Part shown: piece after piece, positions 36,554-49,484 of the stretch
How positions within the stretch are numbered: the first letter of the stretch is position 1
How the letters are laid out: every line of letters starts with the position of its first letter
Origin: Valencia hispanica
Lineage: Eukaryota; Chordata; Actinopteri; Cyprinodontiformes; Valenciidae
DNA: 64,000 nt
Assembly: GCA_963556495.2 (NCBI GenBank)
Contig: OY747707.1
Coordinates: forward strand, 27,025,871-27,089,870
Direction: 5' to 3'
Notes under the pieces: generated by a model
The model's database searches: none
Told to the model about the DNA's origin: nothing
What the model saw: only the letters and a program-made list of their open reading frames with translations
Translations under genes and position numbers: made by a program

Positions 36554-36640
36554 CTGCGAATCAATTCATCATAAAGCGGCTGCCTCTCAGCTCTGACTTC
36601 CTCTCCGTGCAGCTGCTAGAATAAATCCTTCACTCTTCTT
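36554..36640 (-). other. hoxd3a: Candidate hoxd3a 5' leader exon (upstream end unknown)
   Basis: A consensus donor on the minus strand (TTCGCAG|GTAAGCAA) ends an exon at 36554. The upstream boundary is not resolved; the sequence to about 36640 is exon-like (GAGAGGAAGTCAGAGCTGAG). It is the nearest convincing donor for the internal leader exon at 35008. Confidence 0.4.
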
Positions 36641-37463
36641 TTTTTCTCCCTGTCTGCAGACGGTGCTGTCCTAAACCTGATCTTGCTGTTTTTCAGACAT
36701 TTCCATACACCGGTTGGAGACAGTATTCCCGAAAGAATGGAAGGACTCGCGTTCAGCTACCAATAAAAAAAGCGAACAAGGTATCCTTATTCCAAGGCAG
36801 AGGGGGAAAGGAGAAAAAAAAATCCACTGGCAATCAATCAACCAGTGAGATATCGAGGAAAGGCCTGTGCAGATTAGGATTTTTTTGGGGGAGCTTGTTT
36901 CTGAAGCTTTTATGATGACAAATAAAATGGCACTGCCTTTTAGATACAAGCATATATGTTCACGTGATTTGTTCTCTTCTTCAAGCAGGGAGCTCTTACC
37001 TCACCGGTTCATTTTGATAAAGGGTGGTGTTTATGTGCTCGTCTGGGGTGTGTGATTGGGAAAATGGTCCCACTTCTTTGAATATCAGGGACTATATGCC
37101 TCTGTATTTAAACGCGGGAATAGTTGCTGTCTTACTGTATCCATTCTCAGTATCCATTATTGCACTCTGCAGCATTTTAGTGTAATCCATGCGTGTAAAA
37201 CGACAAGTCCATTTCGCGCTGCAATGGGTCTAACGTTTTGCAAAAAATTCAAGATCTCTACGTTATAAAAGGAATTTGGTGCTAAAAACGACAGAAGGAC
37301 GCATTTTATGCAACATCTAATGATGGAGAGTGGCATTTCTACAGAACACTGGTGTAGCATGTGCATTTCAAAATGATTTATGAAATAAATGACATGTGAG
37401 CTGTTCTTGCAGCTGGTCGTGGATTGTATTCAAATAAAGGACATTATCATCCCGTGTTTGTTA

Positions 37464-37515
<52 letters not shown>

Positions 37516-38458
37516 TGCCTTCACCCTGGTTGCAGCACAAAGAGTTACAGGAACATGCCTGGCTTCTCCTGCACTGTTTTCCGCATTAATCACCAAATAA
37601 AGGAAATGTTCGATGCCAAATAAAAACAAAAAAATGCATTGGAAAAACTAAAGTGGATTAGTAGAGGTGGATATCAAAGCCGCTGGCTGGTTGGCTGGTT
37701 GTCTTCGCTGCAGAACAAGGAAAGAGAAAGGAGTTGCAGGGCTGGTAGCGTCGCCGGCATATGTTCAGAGGGGTAATAAAAGTGAAAGATTTACAGTTTT
37801 CGGTCGGCCCCCCAAACAGGCTTGCTCGCACCCTTTCAGGAATTACTGGGAGTGATTTACAAGGACGCAGACCTGTCAGGCTGTCCAAACTTGCAGTACT
37901 TCTGAAGAACCAAAAGCATATCATGCCCCTTTAAGAATAAAAATAATTTGGAAAAGAGGGACGAAAATATAAAGGTACATGAGCAGCTATTCATCCTCTG
38001 TTACAATAAACTATAAATCAAGATCACTGTAAAAAAAAAAAAAAATCCCATGCAGGTTTCATTTTAAAATCTCCCTTCTGAGAAGTATTCACTTTATATT
38101 TTTGCGTACTTGTTGAAGATATAATAAAAATCTGATGTTAAATTAGAAATAAATTGGCTATAACTGCATCTGCACTTCAGAAATGATATTAGGCTCCCAC
38201 GATTACTCCTCTCCATTTAGTCAAATATACATGCTTAAGCAGCAAACAGCGGATCTCTTGGACTGGAAATACATTTAAAAATAATAAATAAGAGAATAAA
38301 TGCACTAACAGCGACCATAAACCACAGCCCAAACAACTGCGTCTATGCAGGATCGCACACATTGGGGAAGGGGGGTGCAATTCATCAAATATCACCGACA
38401 TTTGATATCGTCATTTGCCAAGCTGAGGCAACATGAAAAATGCTGAAATATTTACCTA
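36641..38458. other. hoxd3a-hoxd4a intergenic, no gene
   Basis: Apart from a (TG)n tract and short GGCT-type repeats near 37685, no gene or mobile element was recognised. Confidence 0.45.
37466..37514. repeat. (TG)n microsatellite
   Basis: About 24 uninterrupted TG units. Confidence 0.98.
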
Positions 38459-38650
38459 CCCGAGCATCCATCGGTTCAGAGCCGCAGCTAACAGTCGCGC
38501 CGAGTATCGGATATTATTTTCTTTGGAGGGGGGATCTCTTCAGTTTTCAACTCTGATAGAGTCCTTGCGATTAATGACGACGCCGTGTTTCTAGGGGGAC
38601 GTGCTGCATTAATTATTTAGACAATCACGTGGTTGGAAAACAGAGAAGCG
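38459..38650 (-). promoter_or_regulatory. Candidate distal promoter and first exon for hoxd3a
   Basis: On the minus strand an E-box core CACGTG (38626-38631, in the context CCACGTGATTG) and an ATTAAT-rich homeodomain-type cluster lie upstream of a GC-richer exon-like stretch. That stretch ends in a splice donor (GGGTAG|GTAAATA) at about 38457. The E-box context resembles that in front of hoxd9a. No transcript start is proven. Confidence 0.35.
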
Positions 38651-40161
38651 GAGTGGTATAGTCTCTGGATTATATCTCTGAATGCAGACGGCGCACTTTA
38701 ATATATCTTAAAGGGGGGTTGGTTGGTTGGTTGGTTGGTTGCCTGTCTGGCTCGGAGAAGCTTCTGCGAAACCAACAGCTGGAAATCAAATATGGCGGGA
38801 TGAAGAGCAGCGGCGCTGTGTTCCTGTGCACTGGGTGCAGTGTCATTGATAATGGCACTGCCTTTAGCTCCCATTTATTGCATTTCAGACATGTAGGTCA
38901 GTGTGGCTGCACGCTGTATACTATAGTAGCCTGCTCTGACCTGATAACTGAGGAGTGTTTTATTTCAGTTCTTGTTGCAATTCCAGCAGCTGCAGATTTT
39001 TATAAAGGGATTCCTCTATAAACCCCCCCTCCCCACACACACTCAGAGTTGGGCTAATAACCAGTGATCCATGTCCCCAGCATCTATGTTTAGATCATGC
39101 GCTCGCATCCCTTTATCTCTGCATGTATATGACACATGTTTCTATTCCACATTATAGTTGTGAACATGAGTAAATGATGATGATACAGGGATGAAAAAAG
39201 CATGTGGTTGCAGATTGTCTTTCCACATGTCTGTTTATGGCCGCTTTGTTTGGATCCGAGCTGATTCTGTAGTGTGGAGGGTCGGAGGTCACCGCTGCAG
39301 AGAGTCATCCCCAATAAAGGTACAGCTCAAATAAGCATGCAGTTCTGCCATGTGTGTGTGTAGGGTAATAGTGCAAAGGAGGGATTTCCTTAATCTAGAA
39401 TATGGTCGTGACATAGTTGGTCTAATCTGGTTTTGGAGAGATACAAACATACGTGGGATAGTTTTTCTTTTGGGCTTTTGTCAAGTGAGGAGAGTAAAGT
39501 GAGGTTTTTAATAATTTGCTGAATATTAGTCGTAGTTATTGGCTGTTTATTTAGATATTGGTATGCAATAATTCTCTATGTGTCATAATTCCAGAGTGCC
39601 CAGATCTCTTGATTTTTTTTCTTTCAATACAGTGGGGAAATAAAAATAAATAAATAAAAGTCTGTAAATATAACTTCTTCTTAAACAATTTTTAGTCTCT
39701 TCGACCCTTTTAAAGGGCTTCCTAAAGACTTGGATGCATATCTGTCTGTCTGTTGATCCTTTGTTTAACCTGGGTTTACTGAAAATCCTTATGTATCTGG
39801 TTTGTTGTTGCAATTTGTCCTTTCTTAATGTGCACTGCTGTCTGGTCTTGCCCAGCCCAGTAGTGCAAAAGGCATTGTGGACTTCAGTGTACGATTTCCT
39901 GCTCAAATAAAAAAATAAAAAAAAAAATAGGAAAACAAACAACAACAAAAAAAACGAACAAAAACACGGAAGAGCAAAGCCCTTTTTGTGTCAAAATAAA
40001 GCCCTCGCTATCCCTCTTTAATAAAGCATTATCTGATTGTAAAAGTCATAATAAACCATGAAAGAAGGTGTTATAACCCCACGCAGTGCGCATTTGCCAC
40101 ATTTCTGAGTGTTTTCCAAAATGCTCCACGTGTTTAGCCTCAAGGGGTGATCAAATCTTGC
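38651..40161. other. hoxd3a-hoxd4a intergenic
   Basis: A (GGTT)n run of about 6 units is at 38716-38740. Otherwise this is non-coding with A-rich tracts (39907-39965). No gene seen. Confidence 0.45.
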
Positions 40162-41804
<1,643 letters not shown>

Positions 41805-41810
41805 TTTATT
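41805..41810 (-). terminator. Candidate hoxd4a polyadenylation signal
   Basis: AATAAA on the minus strand, about 105 bases after the stop codon. Later hexamers could also serve. Confidence 0.3.
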
Positions 41811-41915
41811 TAAATAAAAATATCTCAAACGACATCAGTCCATGCAAAAGTCAAAATGCAGCCTTTGTCTTCGTTTATGTACAAATAATAGTCCTGAAAC
41901 GTCCTCCTCTGTCCT

Positions 41916-42998
41916 CTATAACGCTGTTATATCAGTCTGGTTGTCCTTCTGAATGTTTTGCAGATGGCCGGAGGCCGGCGCGGATCTGCCTTTGGTGTTG
42001 GGCAGCTTGTGGTCCTTCTTCCACTTCATTCGCCTGTTCTGGAACCATATTTTGATTTGCCTCTCGGACAGACAGAGTGTGTGGGCGATCTCGATCCGCC
42101 GCCGCCTGGTCAGGTACCGGTTGAAGTGGAACTCCTTCTCCAGCTCCAGGACTTGCTGTCGGGTATACGCGGTTCTGGAGCGCTTGGGCTCTGATCCCGT
42201 GTAGTCCGGGTTCACTGGTTTGGAAAAAAACAACAAGAAGTTCAAGAAGGAGAGCAGAAATAAAGAGTTACCAAATGTCGCCAACTGGAGCATGCAGACA
42301 AAACCAATGCATCAAAAAGTAGGTGTAAGCAGTGCGCAAAAACTTTAGGGAAAGCAAACCCAAATAAGAAACTCCTTGTTTTCTTTTAAAATATGGTTTT
42401 AAGCAGAATATCCTTAGATTAAATAAAAACACCATGCAGCGGCCAGTATGTGCTCTCAGAAGCGTCCTGTGGCCTATTTCCTGAGCTATAAAAATTTATG
42501 ACTTGTGTAATTATCTGGGCCTTTCAAAGACGCCCATAAATATTACATTAAATGACTTCCTATAACTACCAGGAGGCAAGAAAAGAGGTAAATCTTACCA
42601 GTAGTGACGTGAACTTTCTTCATCCAGGGGTAAACTACAGCAGGTTGCTTGGCTTGGATCCCATTTTGACTCTTTGCGTTTTGCTGCTGCCCACAAGTCC
42701 GAGGTCCAGCCGCCTGGACCGGGGGCCCCTGTTCAGTCTGTGCGCCAAAGGGCACCGTGTGGCCAGCGTGACCCCGCGGCTGCACCGCGGAGTCCGGCAC
42801 AGTGCTGCAGCTGAACGACTGCTCCGTGTAGTTTGACCGCGGGTAGAGGATCCCTGGGTGCTGGAAGTCCGCGTCCTGCGCCGGGCTGTAGAAGTCCGTG
42901 CCCTGCTCAGGTATGTAGTTATTCTGCGAGTATTCCTCGCAGGGAGGAAATTTGGGATCCACATACTTAGAGTTCACCATATACGAACTCATGGCCAT
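41916..42998 (-). CDS. hoxd4a: Homeobox protein Hox-D4a
   Basis: Exons 42998-42599 and 42214-41916, joined in phase 1 (ACTG|GTAAGA donor, AACCAG acceptor), encode 232 residues. This is an Antp-class transcription factor of paralog group 4, acting in posterior hindbrain and anterior trunk patterning in other vertebrates. The start block [20 protein letters not shown] is the group-4 signature. The PBX-contact hexapeptide YPWMKK is at 123-128 and the homeodomain at about 143-202 ([31 protein letters not shown]). The tail ends TDITAL, close to the TDLTTL end of HOXD4, which separates it from A4, B4 and C4. I chose the ATG at 42998 because it starts the conserved block; an upstream in-frame ATG is not conserved-looking. 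A splice acceptor (TACCTTCAG) lies six bases before this ATG. mir-10b lies 1 kb upstream. Confidence 0.96.
42215..42598 (-). other. hoxd4a: hoxd4a intron
   Basis: A 384-bp intron with GT-AG ends. It contains TTTATAG/TTTATGG-type Hox sites near 42485-42545. Confidence 0.9.
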
Positions 42999-43003
42999 TA
43001 ATT

Positions 43004-43007
43004 TCTG
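43004..43007 (-). other. hoxd4a: Splice acceptor immediately before the hoxd4a start codon
   Basis: The minus strand reads TTTTCTACCTTCAG then AAATTA and the ATG. A pyrimidine tract plus CAG six bases before the start is a good acceptor and implies that some hoxd4a transcripts begin at a distal promoter and splice in here. Confidence 0.55.
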
Positions 43008-43101
43008 AAGGTAGAAAATACTAATTTTTCTCGAGTTGTCTTTTTTTCCTCTCCTCCATAGAGCCCTCCTACTTGGTGTCAACTGAATAAAGTTAGCGAA
43101 C

Positions 43102-43122
43102 CATGTGACCAGAGCGGCCAAT
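43102..43122 (-). promoter_or_regulatory. hoxd4a: hoxd4a proximal promoter: E-box and CCAAT box
   Basis: CATGTG at 43102-43107 and CCAAT at 43118-43122 (plus-strand reading) are separated by 10 bases, about 105-125 bp upstream of the start codon. The pair recurs at hoxd9a and hoxd10a. Confidence 0.5.
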
Positions 43123-43351
43123 GGAGGTGATGCGGGTCCAAACACGAGTAAACATACAACTAAACGCGTTTTTGCTCAAATCAAGACACACCTAGATAAG
43201 GCTCATGAGAATAAACAAACATATTAATCTGTTGCACGGTGTCAGAAAAAACCCCACTGAAAGTTAAACATTCACCCAAAATACAATTTTAAGTGTATTA
43301 TTGTGAGAAAATGAACATTGAGAAAAGAACTTGCATGCATGTTTCATCCAA

Positions 43352-43533
<182 letters not shown>

Positions 43534-43949
43534 AAGCAACGAAATAAAGACTGGGGACAATTGATGGACAGTGTCTTTGTCATGAAGGGGTCATCCAGAA
43601 GTTACACAAATCTCATCCCTTCATCTTCCCCTGTCTCTCTTTTTTTCAGGAGCCTATTGGGCAGCAGCAGCAGCAGCAGCACTCTTCTCTGCAAATCAAT
43701 AATGTGGAGACACAAGAGCCAAAAGCCACAGCTGGAGCGGACTGCTGCTTTTTTTATTACTAAATGCATTTGGAGCCTCACTCCAAAAAAGAAACAGTAA
43801 AGTCCAAAACAGACACTATTCGCTCTCACCATAATCCTATAGAGTTTCTGTGAGTAATGTGCTTTTAAGATTTACCAGCACCATCACTGTAGCAACACTT
43901 TGGGCCCTCAACAGCCTCAGACGCCCATAACTCAAGGAATCGAAGTTTT
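43534..43949. other. Non-coding between duplicated segment and mir-10b
   Basis: It contains a short CAG/AGC triplet run near 43663-43681. Part of it would be transcribed if hoxd4a or the mir-10b primary transcript starts upstream. Confidence 0.4.
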
Positions 43950-44040
43950 TTCATCGACCATATACTCCCCTAGAAACGAATCTGTGACTCTGGTTCCATC
44001 ACACAAATTCGGTTCTACAGGGTATATATAGACGACGGGA
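43950..44040 (-). ncRNA. mir10b: mir-10b microRNA precursor
   Basis: The 23-base mature 5p sequence occupies 44024-44002 on the minus strand (starting TACCCTGTAGAACCG) and matches miR-10b exactly. The AACC at the variable centre distinguishes it from miR-10a, and the TTTGTG end from the miR-10d form. A complementary 3p arm (ACAGATTCGTTTCTAGGGG) lies at about 43985-43967, and the flanks CGTCTATATA and TATATGGTCGATG extend the stem, with a loop of about 15 bases. Position 1 kb upstream of hoxd4, on the same strand, is the ancestral location in vertebrate Hox clusters. Known targets include Hox transcripts such as hoxd10 and group 1 and 3 genes. It is probably processed from the same primary transcripts as hoxd4a or hoxd3a. 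Confidence 0.97.
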
Positions 44041-44186
44041 AGCGAGACTCTCAAATTTTAGACATAATGTCATATGTCCTGCAAGAAGCACCCAAATAAG
44101 ATAAGATACGATCATTAAAATTAGATAAGATGCAAAAACATGCATAAAATACAATATGAATATGTACAGCACAGAAATGCAACACT

Positions 44187-44203
44187 GTATATATATATAT
44201 ATA

Positions 44204-44250
<47 letters not shown>

Positions 44251-44260
44251 GTATGTATGC
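44187..44260. repeat. Mixed TA/TG/GTAT microsatellite
   Basis: TA, then TG, then GTAT tandem units, just upstream of mir-10b. Confidence 0.97.
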
Positions 44261-45794
44261 AAAGGAACCAGGACGATGAAACATGTCTGTTTAATGTCCG
44301 AATGTTTTTTCTAATGTTTAATGTGCAAACGTGTCTTTAATGTGTAAAATGCCATTATGCTGTTTTGCACTCAGTAATCAGGAAGAAAAAAACTCAACAA
44401 ATCTTTAAAGTGTCAAGTCTTCGGGATGCTTAAAAACACGAAATTTTTAAAATGGAAACTGAATGCATGCAATAGAAAAATTTGTTGGAAAAACATTGAC
44501 TTATTTTTAATTTGGGATTTAGTCCAATCTGGCAAGGCTGGGGGCTTGGTCCTACTATGAATCCAATTTCGGGAATTTATTCCCATTTTTCTCAACCAAA
44601 GTTATTTAACTTATCATAGATTTAATATTTCTAATTTGGAATAAACATTTGGGCTAGAAATTAAAATATGTCCAAAAGCTAACACTGTGGTGCAAAAGTA
44701 CACCTATATGTGCAAACTATTGGGACAGTATAAAAAATAATTTATTTACATTGTGCAATTGACAATGTTCAGTTTTGAACATGAATTTACTATTGCTGAT
44801 TTGTAAGTCTTAAACTTTTGGTTTGATAAAAAATAAATAAATGCTACATCTGGGCATGAATGCCACATCAAAGAACTTCCTCATTTCCACTTTTATTTAG
44901 CCCAAGTTCATCCCCATAAAGAAACCTATTCCTCCTCCTCATCCCAAAAAAAAAGAAAAAAGAGAAGCAAGAAGAAAGAAAAAAATTCGTTTTTAACATC
45001 TGAGAAAAGTTTGACTTTTCCATACTTCTCGTTGGGACTTAACGTTGAGCCTATTGTCAAACAGCTCAGGATCTCTTTGAGCCCATGAGCAGATAAGCCC
45101 CCAGACGCTTCGTTTGGCTGCTGGATCAAATTGAGGCTCTTATCACCAACGGGCCGAAAGATGAGGCTAAAGGCCAGCAGGGTCAAACCGAATCATTTAC
45201 AAAACTATCAAAAACTTTCATTATTTTTGCTGCTGCTGACAGCTGAAAAGGGTGCAAAAGTTTGCCAAAGCAGGGAGGCGCGCCACGGTCAGAGGCCTGC
45301 GCTAAAGAAATATTCTATAAATGAAATTAAACTGAGAAAATAGATTTAATTTATGCTGTAAACTCAAATGATATAAGTGGCAAAATCAACATCAGAATGA
45401 CAATAAATATTTATTTTTATTCAGTTAGAAAACGAAATTGTAATAAATGCTTAAAAAACTCGATCACTTAAATAAATAAATAAATAAAGTATTTGGTGCA
45501 TTTACGTTTCACTGCTTGACGATCAATTTATCTTGACTAAGAGATTATAGCATTAAAAGTCATAATACCATTAAAATAAAGCAGAAATAACTGAAAGGCA
45601 TGTTTTGTGAATAAGATCTCTGTTTTAGAAACTGATTTCGCTGCAAAAAACGACCAATGACGGTTTTTTATCTCTGCCAAAGTTATCCACTTAAAATAAC
45701 AACACATTTAAATGCGGCAGCTAAAACATGCATAAGATAATTTGGGTAAAAATCCACCATACTCAGTTCGTGTTTCAACATTTATAAGACGCCC

Positions 45795-45811
45795 TGACCT
45801 GCCTTTCACCT
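45795..45811 (-). promoter_or_regulatory. DR5 retinoic acid response element candidate
   Basis: On the minus strand the sequence is AGGTGA, five bases (AAGGC), AGGTCA. It is a direct repeat with a five-base gap that fits the RGKTSA consensus in both halves. It lies 2.8 kb upstream of the hoxd4a start. The half-sites are the ones I recall for the mammalian Hoxd4 neural enhancer RARE, with the same spacing. An additional GGGTCAAAG half-site lies at 45834-45842. It would bind RAR/RXR and set the anterior limit of hoxd4a. Confidence 0.65.
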
Positions 45812-46153
45812 TCCCCTGCCAGTCCTTCAGACGGGTCAAAGCCGAGAGAGTCACAACAAAAGGAACGATAAAGTCAGCGTTTCCTACAGCTTGAGTTAAA
45901 CCAAAGGCCAGCCAGGGTGTCTGAAAAGCTTTTCATTTATTCTCAAAGCTTGTTTGGTCAGAAAACGGTCAGACAGTGTGTTAGACAGCAAAAAAGCCGA
46001 ACTGGCTGAAAATAAAATCTCTTTTCTTTTGTTAAACTTTGCAGTGTCTCCTATTATTTGGTTAATAATAAATAAATAAAAATATTACCGTATTTTTAAA
46101 TTATCTTTGCCCTGGATTTCTAAACATTTGCCTACATTATTGGTAGAAATAAC

Positions 46154-46156
<3 letters not shown>

Positions 46157-46233
<77 letters not shown>
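46157..46233. repeat. (TA)n microsatellite
   Basis: Uninterrupted TA array of about 77 bp. Confidence 0.99.
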
Positions 46234-48519
<2,286 letters not shown>

Positions 48520-49345
48520 TTAAAAAATTAAAATACGAGACGATCCAGCAGTTTAATTCTGTTCTAGTATCAGGGTTAATATTATTATCCAACTCAAGCG
48601 CATCGTTAAAGTAAACGCTGCCTAATTTTCTCAAGCTTCTATTTGCGCCTCTCCCCTGTTGCAGGGTCCATTTTGCCGCATTGCAGTAAGGCTGTAAATA
48701 CTTTCGCAGCTGCCTGTCAGGCTGCAGTGAAATACTGTCTTTGTTCAGTTGGCCTCGTCTCCAAGCAGCTGAAAACAGCCCTGAGAACTGGACTTTTTAT
48801 GTTGAACTGTGCAAATGTGGAATATATTAACAAAGGGATCCTGTTATGTGTCGATTAAAGCACAGGATTCGAGAATTGCAGCAGCATGAAGTGGACTAGC
48901 TCGGAGTTTTCAATGACTCCAAACATGAAAATGCATTCAGATTTGACACATAAGGGGAGGAAATATATAGGCAGCATACATTTATAGCAAAGGAACATGG
49001 GGAAATTAAAAATCTTTTCTAAAGAATAGAATCTAGTTATTTGTATAAAAATGCAGAAATAAATAATTTAACTCATAGAAAATCGAGCAATATTTGAGCA
49101 CATGAGCTCATGTTGATCATTCATCAAACTTTTTTTTTCTTCATAGGAACACTCAAAGTAATTTAATTCATCAACGTTGAACATTTCTGCAGCCAAAGCA
49201 CAAACATCATACATTTATGCACAGCTTACATCATCTGAAATCGCCTAAGTGGCATTACCTCACTGCTAATTTACATGACTAATGAAACAGGAAGCTGTCA
49301 GGCAGAGCACATGCACAGATGCGCGCACACACGTGCAAATCTTAC
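48520..49345. other. hoxd4a-hoxd9a intergenic
   Basis: Non-coding. No gene or mobile element was recognised. Confidence 0.45.
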
Positions 49346-49484
49346 CTGTATCCTGAAGATAATCCGCTTTTATTATTCGATATTTTGTGATGCAGTGCAT
49401 TTTAACGAAAGCTCTGATGAGCTGTTGCTGCTGCTCTTCAGGTGGACGAAGGGATAATGCTGGATCAGTTGTCTTGTCGCTCAT
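49346..49484 (-). other. Candidate orphan exon with open frame (46 codons)
   Basis: On the minus strand an ATG at 49484 in a good context (CTCGAGATGAGCGAC) opens a frame beginning MSDKTTDPALSLRPPEE, followed by four glutamines. It stays open for 46 codons to a consensus donor, GATACAG|GTAAGATT, with the exon ending at 49346 in phase 1. I do not recognise the peptide. Phase 1 is also the phase of all four Hox coding introns here, so it could be an alternative first exon of hoxd4a spliced to 42214, or simply a non-coding leader exon spliced to the acceptor at 43004. It could also be chance. Confidence 0.4.

Larger units (their letters stand above)
44041..46156. other. hoxd4a upstream regulatory region
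   Basis: Non-coding. It includes a TA/TG/TATG low-complexity block (44187-44260), an A-rich tract (44947-44985), a RARE-like site (45795-45811) and a short ATAA repeat (45472-45488). No gene was recognised. Confidence 0.45.

Noticed and set aside
39281..39310. Single AGGTCA half-site between hoxd3a and hoxd4a as a RARE
   Set aside because: No second half-site at DR2 or DR5 spacing.
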